Of a DNA stretch of 16,869 nt, positions 1-7,678 are shown piece by piece. This stretch comes from Fusobacterium sp. GTDB lineage: Bacteria; Fusobacteriota; Fusobacteriia; Fusobacteriales; Fusobacteriaceae. How positions within the stretch are numbered: the first letter of the stretch is position 1; every line of letters starts with the position of its first letter. The DNA lies in the NCBI GenBank assembly GCA_019410665.1, contig DXSD01000042.1, positions 1 to 16,869 on the forward strand. Direction: 5' to 3'. The position numbers were made by a program, and so were the translations under genes. A model generated the notes under the pieces. The model saw only the letters and a program-made list of their open reading frames with translations, did no database searches and had not been told where the DNA came from.

Positions 1-17
1 ACGAAAGTCATTCTTGA
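1..17. repeat. 3' arm of an intergenic inverted-repeat element, cut by the window edge
   Basis: The first 17 bases (ACGAAAGTCATTCTTGA) are identical to 9823-9839, the right-hand end of a 109-base inverted-repeat element later in the window. In both places a TTGCAAC motif and a promoter for the next gene follow within about 30 bases. The left arm of this copy would lie upstream of the window, so only the match, not the hairpin, can be seen here. Confidence 0.55.
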
Positions 18-80
18 ATTAGTTATAATTACTTTAATTTCTTAAATTGCAACAGGCCCCTTATTTTTTTAGATAAAATA

Positions 81-89
81 TGATATAAT
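81..89 (+). promoter_or_regulatory. Extended -10 promoter for the YitT-family gene
   Basis: TGATATAAT is a perfect -10 hexamer (84-89) preceded by the TGn extension. The -35 position (about 61-66, TTATTT) is weak, as is usual for extended -10 promoters. The start codon lies about 36 bases downstream, after a strong GGAGGGGG ribosome binding site. Confidence 0.6.
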
Positions 90-124
90 TAAGTTGATAT
101 CTTTATAAATATTGGAGGGGGATA

Positions 125-982
125 ATGAAAGAAAAAACTTTAAAATATTTAAAAGAGTATCTTATTATAACAATAGGATGCCTTTTTTATGCTGTTTCAA
201 TAAACTATTTTTTCATAAGTAACCATTTAGCTGAAGGAGGAGTAGCGGGAATCTGTTTAATACTTTACTATTTATTTAAGTTTCCTGTGGGAATAACATA
301 TTTTATAATAAATATTCCTCTTTTGGTAATGGGATGGAAGTTAGTTGGAAGAGATTTCTTAATAAAAACTTTATATGGAACTACTTGCCTTTCACTTTTT
401 ATAGATTTAACTAAAAATATGAAAGGACCATCAAATGATATTATGCTTGGCTCTATATATGGTGGAGTGTTTATCGGGATAGGGCTTGGGCTTATTTTTA
501 TGGTAAATGGCTCAACAGGGGGAACTGATGTCATTGCTCGTATATTAAATAGGTACTTTGATATTCCTTTGGGGAAGACTATGTTAGGAATGGATATTAT
601 AATTTTAAGTGTAGCTGCTATTTTTTTCGGAAAAGAAGTAGTTATGTACACTCTTATTTCTATGTTAATAGTTTCTAAAGCTATTGATTTTTTCCAAGAT
701 GGTTATACAAAATCTAAGGGAGTAATTATAATGTCTACAAAATCTGATGAGATTAAAGATAGGATTATGGAGGAAACAGGCAGAGGAACTACAATTATAA
801 AAGGTGAAGGGGGATATACTAGAAATGAGATGAATCTTTTATATTGTGTAGTTAATAAATTTGAATTGAATAAAGTAAAAAGTATAGTTAAAGAGGTAGA
901 TACTTTTGCTTTTTTAACTGTTTCAGATGTATCAGAAGTATGGGGAGAGGGCTTTAAATCTCTTCACTCTAATAAAAAATAG
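125..982 (+). CDS. YitT family membrane protein (DUF2179 C-terminal domain)
   Basis: This is a 285-residue integral membrane protein of the YitT/YpjC/YqfU family. Residues 1-190 hold about five to six hydrophobic segments with the family's glycine-rich motifs EGGVAG (37-42) and GSTGGTD (129-135). Residues about 199-275 form the soluble DUF2179 domain (from GVIIMST to the VSDVSEVWGEGF end). Length and domain order are normal for the family. The role of the family is not firmly established; members are predicted inner-membrane transporters or sensors. The start is fixed by GGAGGGGG seven bases upstream. It is probably monocistronic: an extended -10 promoter lies upstream, a clear terminator follows, and the next gene is on the other strand. 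Confidence 0.9.
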   Translation: MKEKTLKYLKEYLIITIGCLFYAVSINYFFISNHLAEGGVAGICLILYYLFKFPVGITYFIINIPLLVMGWKLVGRDFLIKTLYGTTCLSLFIDLTKNMKGPSNDIMLGSIYGGVFIGIGLGLIFMVNGSTGGTDVIARILNRYFDIPLGKTMLGMDIIILSVAAIFFGKEVVMYTLISMLIVSKAIDFFQDGYTKSKGVIIMSTKSDEIKDRIMEETGRGTTIIKGEGGYTRNEMNLLYCVVNKFELNKVKSIVKEVDTFAFLTVSDVSEVWGEGFKSLHSNKK

Positions 983-988
983 AATAAA

Positions 989-1011
989 TCAAGAATGATA
1001 TGGATTGGAGA
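989..1011. repeat. Partial copy of the TCAAGAATGA intergenic repeat (5' arm)
   Basis: TCAAGAATGATATGGATTGG and the three bases after it match 9731-9753 at 19 of 23 positions. Here the arm is followed by a different, terminator-like hairpin (1015-1055), and no matching CATTCTTGA right arm is found downstream. It looks like the same family with another insert or a lost right arm. Confidence 0.45.
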
Positions 1012-1014
1012 TAA

Positions 1015-1070
1015 CTATTCAGGTATTTTTACATTTTGATTTAATACCTGAATAGCTACTCTTCTTTTTT
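1015..1070 (+). terminator. Intrinsic terminator after the YitT-family gene
   Basis: CTATTCAGGTATT (1015-1027) pairs perfectly with AATACCTGAATAG (1043-1055), giving a 13-bp stem with a 15-base loop. A T-rich run (CTTCTTTTTT, 1061-1070) follows a few bases later on the plus strand. On the minus strand the hairpin is not followed by a T-run, so it is a weaker stop for the converging flavodoxin gene. Confidence 0.8.
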
Positions 1071-1076
1071 ATAACT

Positions 1077-1697
1077 TTATCTTATGAAATTAGTTCTAAG
1101 AGGAGCTTCATACTCACTTAGCTCTACACCAGCTTTTTTACCAGCTTCTATACATTTTAGTAACCAAGTAAAATTTTGTGCTAAAGTTCTTAGAGTTTGT
1201 AATCCTTCTTCATCTTTCAAAACCTCTTCTGGAGTATTTCCATGAATTTGATTCCAGTATTGAGAAGTGACAATAGGCATATTAGATATACTAAAATACT
1301 TATTAAGTCTATCAAAAGCTGCAGAAGCCCCACCACGTCTACAAGAAACAAAAGAAGTTCCAAGTTTACCAGCCATTTTCTTCCCGTAAGAATAGAATAA
1401 TCTATCTAAAAAAGCTGTAACTTGAGCAGAGGGACCAGCATAATAAACAGGAGATCCGACAACAATTCCATCAAATTCTTCTAATCTCTCTCCTATCTTA
1501 TTAACTTCATCATCAAATACACATTTTCCAATAGTTCTACATTTAGTACAAGCTATACATCCAGAAATAGCCTTTTTTCCAAGGTATAATATTTCAGTTT
1601 CTACATTTGAATTCTTAAAAATCTTTTCCATCTCTTTTAAACCAGTATAAGTGCACCCCATTTCATTAGGGCTTCCATTAATTAATAAAACTTTCAT
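1077..1697 (-). CDS. Flavodoxin-family NAD(P)H-dependent oxidoreductase / iron-sulfur flavoprotein (Isf-like)
   Basis: This is a 206-residue flavodoxin-fold protein. The N-terminal strand and phosphate-binding loop LLINGSPNEMG (about 4-14) and the GSPVYYAGPSAQ segment (about 81-92) are typical FMN-binding elements of the NADPH-dependent FMN reductase/Isf superfamily. Between them sits C47-x2-C50-x2-C53-x5-C59, the compact cysteine motif that binds a 4Fe-4S cluster in iron-sulfur flavoproteins. It is therefore likely a soluble electron-transfer flavoprotein or reductase. Its electron donor and acceptor cannot be told from sequence. AAGGAG lies eight bases before the ATG. The gene starts 38 bases after the thymidine kinase stop on the same strand, so the two are probably cotranscribed. 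Confidence 0.85.
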   Translation of the reverse strand: MKVLLINGSPNEMGCTYTGLKEMEKIFKNSNVETEILYLGKKAISGCIACTKCRTIGKCVFDDEVNKIGERLEEFDGIVVGSPVYYAGPSAQVTAFLDRLFYSYGKKMAGKLGTSFVSCRRGGASAAFDRLNKYFSISNMPIVTSQYWNQIHGNTPEEVLKDEEGLQTLRTLAQNFTWLLKCIEAGKKAGVELSEYEAPLRTNFIR

Positions 1698-1735
1698 AAG
1701 ACACTCCTTTTTTAATAAAATTTTGGTAAGATAAA

Positions 1736-2296
1736 TTATTTATCTTTATGATTTAAAAAACATTTTAAACAAACACCTTTAAAGTGATTTCCTATAATAA
1801 TCTCTCCCCCATCTTTATTTTGACTTTCATCAACTAAGATGTTCATAGTTGCTTTAGCATCTCCACACACTTCACAAACAGTTGGGATCTCTACGATTTT
1901 AGTAACAAAAGGAAGCATATAAGCTACAGTTTCAAAAAGTTCACCCATAAAGTTAGACATAAGTCCGTAACCAAAAACTAAGGTTTTAGAATCTCTAATT
2001 ATTTTCACTAGATCATCTACTTGTTTTCTTGTTATAAATTGAATCTCATCAATTAAAATAAGATTTGGTTTATTTTCTAACCACCAATCATAAAGATTAA
2101 AATCCTTAGTTAAAAGAATAGCATCCATTCCCTCTTTTAAGGCTCTACTTTTAATCTGTCCACCATCTCTAGTATTAGTTGCTGGTTGAAAAACAGCTAC
2201 TTTTTTTCCAGCCATCATATTTCTGTGAGCTGTTAGAATAAGTTCAGCACTTTTTCTAGCTCCTACTACTGAATAATAAAATACAAATTTTCCCAT
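1736..2296 (-). CDS. tdk: Thymidine kinase-like protein with altered P-loop
   Basis: This 186-residue protein matches type II thymidine kinases along its length: FYYSVVGARKS P-loop region (6-16), the DEIQF Walker B/catalytic Glu motif (83-87, E84), GYGL-x-x-NF-x-GELF (109-121), then paired cysteines C141/C144 and C176/C179 for the structural zinc. Active enzymes phosphorylate thymidine for salvage into dTTP. Several usually fixed residues differ. The Gly before the P-loop Lys is Arg14, the usual LRTDF reads LMSNF, and the last zinc pair is CLKC instead of CRKH. It may be a divergent active kinase or one with altered function. The ATG at 2296 is chosen because AAGGAG lies six bases before it; an in-frame TTG at 2323 has no such site. 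Confidence 0.8.
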   Translation of the reverse strand: MGKFVFYYSVVGARKSAELILTAHRNMMAGKKVAVFQPATNTRDGGQIKSRALKEGMDAILLTKDFNLYDWWLENKPNLILIDEIQFITRKQVDDLVKIIRDSKTLVFGYGLMSNFMGELFETVAYMLPFVTKIVEIPTVCEVCGDAKATMNILVDESQNKDGGEIIIGNHFKGVCLKCFLNHKDK

Positions 2297-2328
2297 TAAA
2301 ATCTCCTTATTAAATTTTTTCAATATAA

Positions 2329-2337
2329 ATTATATCA
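2329..2337 (-). promoter_or_regulatory. Extended -10 promoter for the thymidine kinase/flavodoxin operon
   Basis: Read on the minus strand, this is TGATATAAT, a perfect TATAAT with the TGn extension, about 32 bases before the kinase start. The -35 position has no good match. It is the same nine-base core seen upstream of the YitT-family gene and the ABC operon. Confidence 0.55.
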
Positions 2338-2375
2338 TAAAAGTTAGAAAAATAGGTGTTATTATAAAAAAATAA

Positions 2376-2389
2376 ATGGTGTACACTAT
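2376..2389. promoter_or_regulatory. Putative operator 1 of the CcpN-like regulator
   Basis: ATGGTGTACACTAT differs at one base from the perfect palindrome ATAGTGTACACTAT. It ends eight bases before the -35 hexamer. A second copy matching at 12 of 14 bases is at 2463-2476. The position beside the promoter of a DNA-binding regulator's own gene suggests autoregulation; binding is inferred. Confidence 0.6.
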
Positions 2390-2397
2390 AAAAGTAG

Positions 2398-2426
2398 TTG
2401 ACTTATTAATAAAATGATGATATAAC
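2398..2426 (+). promoter_or_regulatory. Promoter of the gluconeogenic operon
   Basis: TTGACT (-35, 2398-2403), a 17-base spacer and TATAAC (-10, 2421-2426) with a TGA extension make this the best promoter in the window. Transcription would begin near 2432, leaving a leader of about 55 bases that contains the second palindrome. Confidence 0.75.
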
Positions 2427-2462
2427 AATATATATAAGGTGTTTGATATAACTTTACATAAA

Positions 2463-2476
2463 ATAGTGCACACTAT
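2463..2476. promoter_or_regulatory. Putative operator 2 of the CcpN-like regulator
   Basis: ATAGTGCACACTAT is a near-perfect palindrome lying about 30-45 bases inside the predicted transcript. It ends immediately before the AGGAGG ribosome binding site of the regulator gene. Its centre is 87 bases from that of operator 1, so the two sites bracket the promoter, an arrangement suited to looping or roadblock repression. Confidence 0.6.
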
Positions 2477-2488
2477 TAGGAGGAAGAT

Positions 2489-3091
2489 ATGAGTCTTACA
2501 ACAAGACAGGAAAAGATAATAGAAATAGTTAAAGAAAAGCAACCAATTACAGGAGAGATGATAGCTCAAGAACTTTCTTTAACTAGATCTGCCTTAAGAA
2601 CAGATTTCTCAGTTCTTGTAGGAAAAGGATATTTAAGATCTAAACCTAAGGTAGGATATGTTTACCAAGAGAAAAAAGAGAAAAAATATGTTAGGGATAT
2701 AATGGGAGAGGCTGTTTATGTAGATTATAATCTCTCGGTTTATGAAACAATATTAAAGATCTTTGCAAAAGATGTGGGGACAATGTTCATAACAGAGGGA
2801 GAGAGTCTTGTAGGGATAGTTTCAAGAAAGGATCTATTAAAGGTAGCAATAGGAAAAAATAGTACAGATAATCTACCAATTAATGTGATTATGACTAGAA
2901 TGCCTAACATAATATATTGTGAAGAGGATGAACCTATAATAAATGGTGTAAAAAAAATAATAGAGCATCAAATAGACTGTTTACCAGTAATTAAAGTGAA
3001 GGAAGTAAGGGGAAAAAAGATATATAAATTAGTTGGAAGACTTACAAAGACAAATATAACAAAACTGTTTTTAGAATATTATGAAAAATAG
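2489..3091 (+). CDS. CcpN-like HTH-CBS transcriptional regulator of gluconeogenesis
   Basis: This 200-residue protein has an N-terminal winged helix-turn-helix (about 1-60: ITGEMIAQELSLTRSALRTD is the reading helix region). Two CBS motifs follow (about 66-120, starting RDIMGEAV; about 130-195, starting NVIMTRMP). This is the layout of CcpN, the Bacillus repressor of gapB and pckA, which senses adenine nucleotides through its CBS pair. The first-gene position ahead of PPDK and FBPase, and the palindromes around its promoter, indicate an autoregulated controller of this operon. Only nine bases separate it from ppdK, with a shared GGAGG site. The start is supported by AGGAGG six bases upstream. 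The family call is strong; the ligand is inferred. Confidence 0.88.
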   Translation: MSLTTRQEKIIEIVKEKQPITGEMIAQELSLTRSALRTDFSVLVGKGYLRSKPKVGYVYQEKKEKKYVRDIMGEAVYVDYNLSVYETILKIFAKDVGTMFITEGESLVGIVSRKDLLKVAIGKNSTDNLPINVIMTRMPNIIYCEEDEPIINGVKKIIEHQIDCLPVIKVKEVRGKKIYKLVGRLTKTNITKLFLEYYEK

Positions 3092-3100
3092 GAGGACTAT

Positions 3101-5671
3101 ATGAAAAAGGTTTATTTATTTGAAGAGGGTAACAAAGGTATGATAAATATATTGGGGGGGAAAGGTGGAAATCTAGCTGAAATGAAAAGAATAGGGCTAC
3201 CAATTCCAGAGGGAATTATCATATCTACTGACGCTTGTAAAGAGTACTATGAAGCTGGAAGAGCTATAAGCGAAAAGGTAAAAAATGAGGTATTAGAACA
3301 AATAGATAAACTTGAAAAATTAACTGGGAAAAAGTTTGAAGGAGAAAGACCATTACTTGTATCAGTGAGATCTGGAGCTCCTGTATCTATGCCAGGAATG
3401 ATGGATACCATCTTAAACCTTGGTATGAATGATAAAACAGCTGAATCAATGATAAAAATATTTAAAAATGAAGATTTTGTCTATGAGTTATATTTTAGAT
3501 TTATTCAAATGTTCTCTGAAATAGTGATGGGGGTTGAAAAGGAGTTATTCTTTGAGCTAAGAAAAAAATTGAGAGGAAGAGTTTCTAATACTGAGTTAAT
3601 TAACAGAGCTAAGATAATGTATTGGGAAGAGACAGGAAACTTTTTCCCTGAAAGTGCTCAAGAGCAACTTTTTATGGCTGTAAACGCAATATTCAATTCT
3701 TGGGAAAATGAGAGAGCTAAGGTATATAGAAGAATAAATAGAATAGATGATAGTATGGGAACTGCTGTAGTAGTTCAAGAGATGGTATTTGGAAATCTAA
3801 ATGAAAAGTCAGGAACAGGAGTTGCTTTTACTAGAAATCCATCTAATGGAGAGAAGGAGATATTTGGAGAGTATTTGTTAAAAGCTCAAGGAGAGGATAT
3901 TGTAGCTGGAATAAGAACTCCAGAGCCAATAGCTAGATTAAAAGAGCAATTACCAAATATATATGAAGAGTTTACAAAAATAGCTGAAATATTAGAAAAA
4001 CATAACAAAGATATGCAAGATATAGAGTTTACAATTGAAGATGAAAAACTTTTCTTACTACAAACAAGAAATGGAAAGAGAAGTCCTTATGCAAGTGTAA
4101 AAATAGCTGTGGATATGGTAAAAGAGGGGCTATTAACAAAAGAGGAAGCAGTAATGAAAGTAGATCCAGCTGTATTACCTCAACTACTTCATGGAAACTT
4201 TGAACCAAGTGCACTTAAAAAAGCAACATTACTAGGAAAAGGATTGGCTGGTTCAGCTGGAGTTGCAATTGGAAGAGTTGTATTTGCTTCTGAAAGAGTA
4301 CATACTAAAGAGATGACTATACTAGTTAGAGAGGAAACTTCACCTGAGGATATAAAGGGAATAAGTTTAGCTCAAGGAATAGTTACAGTAAAAGGCGGAG
4401 CAACATCACATGGAGCTGTTGTAGCAAGAGGTATGGGAAAATGTTGTGTAACAGGTTGTGGAGATATAAAAATTGATGACATCAAAAGAGAGATGTATAT
4501 TAATGGATATAGAGTAAAAGAGGGGGATTTTATCTCAATAAGTGGATATACTGGAGAGATTTATCTTGGAAAAGTAGCACTTACTGAACCACAATTTGAT
4601 GAAAATTTAAAAGAGTTTGTAGCTTGGTGTAAAGAGATAAAAAGATTGGGAATAAGAATGAATGCTGATACAGTGGCAGATGCTCAGTTAGGAAAAGGAT
4701 TTGGAGCAGAGGGAATAGGACTTTGTAGAACAGAGCATATGTTCTTCCAAAAAGATAAGATTTGGACAATTAGAGGAATGATTCTTAGTCACAATCCAGA
4801 AGAGGTAGAGGTTGCCCTTGAGAAACTTCATCAAATGCAAAGAGAGGATTTCTATAATATATTCAAGGTTGTAGAAAATGATGTGGTAATAGTTAGATTA
4901 CTTGATCCACCATTACATGAATTCTTACCAAAAGAGCAAAAAGATAAAGAAAAAATGGCTGAAATAATTGGTGTATCTCTTGAAGAGATGGAAAGACGTA
5001 TAAGAAATCTAAAAGATGAAAACCCTATGTTAGGTCATAGAGGATGTAGACTTGCAGTAACTCGTCCTGAACTATATAATATCCAAGCTAGAGCTATAAT
5101 TGAAGCTGGTATCCAATGTAAGAGAGAAGGTTTAGATGTAAAACCTGAAATAATGATACCTTTAGTTATAGGAGCTAAGGAGTTACAATTTATTAAGAGA
5201 AATCTATTAGCAGAGATAGAGAAAGTTTTCCAAGAGCAAGAAATGAGAATAGATTATAAATTAGGAACTATGATGGAGACTCCAAGAGCTTGTTTACTAG
5301 CAGATGAAATAGGAGCAGATGTAGATTTCTTCTCATTTGGAACTAATGACTTAACTCAAACTACTATGGGATTATCTAGAGATGACTCAGTTAAATTTAT
5401 GCCAGAATATTATGAACATGGAATTTTAAAGGTTGAGCCTTTTGCAACTATTGATGAAAGAGGAGTAGGAAAACTTGTAAAACTTGCTGTGGAGTTAGGA
5501 AGAAAAGGAAATCCTAATATAGAGATGGGAGTATGTGGAGAGCATGGAGGAGATCCTAAGAGTATAGAGTTTTTTGACAGAGTGGGACTTGATTATGTAA
5601 GTTGCTCACCATTTAGAGTTTTAGTGGCTATTGTTTCAGCAGCTCAAAGCTATATTCAGCATAAAAAATAG
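3101..5671 (+). CDS. ppdK: Pyruvate, phosphate dikinase
   Basis: This 856-residue cytoplasmic enzyme interconverts pyruvate + ATP + Pi and PEP + AMP + PPi. The N-terminal nucleotide-binding half shows GGKGGNLAEM (19-28) and SVRSGAPVSMPG (88-99). The central swivelling domain carries GGATSHGAVVARG with the phospho-accepting His437. The C-terminal PEP/pyruvate barrel has GLCRTEH (Arg543), GHRGCRL, FGTNDLTQ and GVCGEHGGDP with the catalytic Cys812. These numbers run about 18 lower than in the clostridial enzyme, so the protein is complete and only slightly short. With the FBPase gene two to fourteen bases downstream and a CcpN-like regulator upstream, a gluconeogenic direction (PEP synthesis) is likely, although PPDK is reversible and can serve PPi-dependent glycolysis. 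No PPDK regulatory kinase gene is visible nearby. Confidence 0.97.
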   Translation: MKKVYLFEEGNKGMINILGGKGGNLAEMKRIGLPIPEGIIISTDACKEYYEAGRAISEKVKNEVLEQIDKLEKLTGKKFEGERPLLVSVRSGAPVSMPGMMDTILNLGMNDKTAESMIKIFKNEDFVYELYFRFIQMFSEIVMGVEKELFFELRKKLRGRVSNTELINRAKIMYWEETGNFFPESAQEQLFMAVNAIFNSWENERAKVYRRINRIDDSMGTAVVVQEMVFGNLNEKSGTGVAFTRNPSNGEKEIFGEYLLKAQGEDIVAGIRTPEPIARLKEQLPNIYEEFTKIAEILEKHNKDMQDIEFTIEDEKLFLLQTRNGKRSPYASVKIAVDMVKEGLLTKEEAVMKVDPAVLPQLLHGNFEPSALKKATLLGKGLAGSAGVAIGRVVFASERVHTKEMTILVREETSPEDIKGISLAQGIVTVKGGATSHGAVVARGMGKCCVTGCGDIKIDDIKREMYINGYRVKEGDFISISGYTGEIYLGKVALTEPQFDENLKEFVAWCKEIKRLGIRMNADTVADAQLGKGFGAEGIGLCRTEHMFFQKDKIWTIRGMILSHNPEEVEVALEKLHQMQREDFYNIFKVVENDVVIVRLLDPPLHEFLPKEQKDKEKMAEIIGVSLEEMERRIRNLKDENPMLGHRGCRLAVTRPELYNIQARAIIEAGIQCKREGLDVKPEIMIPLVIGAKELQFIKRNLLAEIEKVFQEQEMRIDYKLGTMMETPRACLLADEIGADVDFFSFGTNDLTQTTMGLSRDDSVKFMPEYYEHGILKVEPFATIDERGVGKLVKLAVELGRKGNPNIEMGVCGEHGGDPKSIEFFDRVGLDYVSCSPFRVLVAIVSAAQSYIQHKK

Positions 5672-5685
5672 GAATGGGATTGCCT

Positions 5686-7656
5686 ATGGAACTAAAAGAA
5701 GAGAAAAGAGAAAATCAGGAGCTTAAGTATCTTAAGCTCCTTTCAACTAAATTTAGAAATATTTCAGAAACTACAACTGAGATAATAAATTTGCAAGCAA
5801 TTTTAAATCTTCCTAAGGGAACAGAGCATTTTTTAACAGATATACATGGAGAGTATTTTGCTTTTAACCACGTTTTGAAAAATGGTTCAGGTTCTGTTAG
5901 AGAGAAAATTAATGACATCTTTAAAGATGAATTGAGCAATTATGAAAAGAAAGAACTAGCTAGTGTAATATACTATCCCAGAGAGAAGGTAGAGTATGTT
6001 TCAAAAAAGTTAGGGAATAGAGATAAATGGTTTAAAAATATAATATATAGAATGTTGGAAGTTTGTAGTATCACAGCTTCAAAATATACTAGTTCAAAAG
6101 TTAGAAAAGCTATGCCAAAGGACTTTGAATATATTTTACAAGAGCTTATATATGAGAGAAAAGAGCTTCCAAATAGAAAAGAGTATGTAGAGAATATTAT
6201 AGATACTATCATAAGTTTAGATAGGGCTAAGGAGTTCATACAAGCAATAGCTCAATTGATTCAGAGATTAGTTGTGGATAAGTTGCATATAATAGGAGAT
6301 ATATATGATAGAGGGGCAAATCCACACCTAATAATGGATAAACTGATGAGACATCATGATGTAGATATTCAGTGGGGAAATCATGACATGCTTTGGATAG
6401 GGGCTAGCTTGGGGAATAGGGCATGTATTGCCAATGTTGTAAGAATTTGTGCTAGATACTCTAATACAGATATATTGGAAGAGGCATATGGAATAAATAT
6501 GTTACCTTTAGCTAAATTTGCTATGGATACCTATGGTGATGATGAGTGTAAAAGTTTTATTCCAAAGGGAGAGAGAAAATCAAAGCTTATGGCTCAAATA
6601 CATAAGGCTATATCTATTATACAGTTTAAGGTAGAAGGGGAGATCTCTGAAAGGAATCCAGAATTTGATTTAGGAGGGAGACAACTTTTAGATAAGATAG
6701 ATTTTGATAGAGGAGTGGTGTTAATAGAGGGAAATGAGTATCAATTAAATGATAGAAATTTTCCAACTGTGGATAGAAACTCTCCTTATAAATTGACAGG
6801 GGAAGAGGAAGATGTAATTGAAAAGTTAGAGAGATACTTTATAAATAGTGAGAAATTACAAAAGCATATTAATTTTTTCTTTACTAATGGAAGTGTCTAT
6901 TTAAGATATAATTCTAATCTTCTTTATCATGGGTGTATTCCCTTAGATGAAAATGGAAAGTTAAAAGAGATAAATATATTAGGAGAGAAATTAAAGGGTA
7001 AAAAATATCTAGATAAGATAGAGGAGATAGTTAGAAAAGCTTACCTTTATAAGAAGAGAGAGGGAAAAAGATTTTATAATGATTTCCTATGGTATCTTTG
7101 GTGTGGAGAGGGTTCCCCATTATTTGGAAAAAATGCTATGAAAACCTTTGAAAGATATTTTATAGATGATAAGTCTACCCATGTGGAGAAAAAAAATCCT
7201 TACTATAAGTATTGTAATGAGGAAGAGGTTTGTAGAGAGATATTGTCAGAATTTCAATTGAATCCCAATATTGCTCATATAATTAATGGACATGTTCCAG
7301 TGAAAACTTTAAAGGGAGAGAGTCCAGTTAAAGCAAATGGAAAACTTTTAATAATAGATGGAGGATTTTCTAAGGCTTACCAAAAAGAAACTGGAATAGC
7401 AGGATATACCCTAATCTATAATTCCTATGGAATGAAAATAGTAGCACATGAACCCTTTGAGTCCATAGAAAAAGCTGTACAAGAGGGAAGAGATATAATC
7501 TCTTCTACAAGAATAGTTGAAGATAAAAGTATCAATAGAATAAGGGTAAAGGATACAGATATTGGAAAAGAGTTACAAAGTCAGATTAATGATTTAAAAA
7601 AGTTACTGAATGCCTATAAAAATGGTTTAATTCCTCAAATTATTAAAAAAAATTAA
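5686..7656 (+). CDS. fbp: Fructose-1,6-bisphosphatase class III
   Basis: About 656 residues, normal for the Firmicutes-type class III enzyme (calcineurin-like metallophosphatase fold). It hydrolyses fructose-1,6-bisphosphate to fructose-6-phosphate in gluconeogenesis. Counting from the upstream in-frame ATG at 5674, metal-binding motifs are TDIHGE (55-60), GDIYDRG (208-214) and GNHDM (235-239). C-terminal INGHVPVKT and DGGFSKAYQ complete the set. The Bacillus enzyme is stimulated by PEP, the product of the gene just upstream. Two ATGs are possible: 5674 directly abuts the ppdK stop with no spacing for a ribosome site, while 5686 has AGGA 12 bases and GGGA 6 bases upstream, so 5686 is preferred with modest certainty. 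A perfect hairpin lies in codons 11-19. Translational coupling to ppdK is likely. Confidence 0.95.
   Translation: MELKEEKRENQELKYLKLLSTKFRNISETTTEIINLQAILNLPKGTEHFLTDIHGEYFAFNHVLKNGSGSVREKINDIFKDELSNYEKKELASVIYYPREKVEYVSKKLGNRDKWFKNIIYRMLEVCSITASKYTSSKVRKAMPKDFEYILQELIYERKELPNRKEYVENIIDTIISLDRAKEFIQAIAQLIQRLVVDKLHIIGDIYDRGANPHLIMDKLMRHHDVDIQWGNHDMLWIGASLGNRACIANVVRICARYSNTDILEEAYGINMLPLAKFAMDTYGDDECKSFIPKGERKSKLMAQIHKAISIIQFKVEGEISERNPEFDLGGRQLLDKIDFDRGVVLIEGNEYQLNDRNFPTVDRNSPYKLTGEEEDVIEKLERYFINSEKLQKHINFFFTNGSVYLRYNSNLLYHGCIPLDENGKLKEINILGEKLKGKKYLDKIEEIVRKAYLYKKREGKRFYNDFLWYLWCGEGSPLFGKNAMKTFERYFIDDKSTHVEKKNPYYKYCNEEEVCREILSEFQLNPNIAHIINGHVPVKTLKGESPVKANGKLLIIDGGFSKAYQKETGIAGYTLIYNSYGMKIVAHEPFESIEKAVQEGRDIISSTRIVEDKSINRIRVKDTDIGKELQSQINDLKKLLNAYKNGLIPQIIKKN
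5718..5740 (+). other. Perfect 10-bp hairpin inside the start of fbp
   Basis: GGAGCTTAAG (5718-5727), TAT, CTTAAGCTCC (5731-5740) then TTTC. It is a perfect inverted repeat with a three-base loop only 32-54 bases after the preferred fbp start. It looks like a small terminator stem without a full T-run. It could slow ribosomes, act as an attenuator or RNase site between ppdK and fbp, or be a chance result of the Leu/Lys-rich codons. Confidence 0.6.
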
Positions 7657-7678
7657 TTTTTATTTAATAATATGTTAA

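Noticed and set aside
268..651. 127-codon minus-strand open frame opposite the YitT-family gene
   Set aside because: It is antisense to a clear membrane protein gene and has no family resemblance.
2330..2569. 79-codon minus-strand open frame over the divergent control region
   Set aside because: It covers promoters and the start of the regulator gene, with a low-complexity product rich in Leu, Phe and Tyr; it is better explained as non-coding AT-rich DNA.
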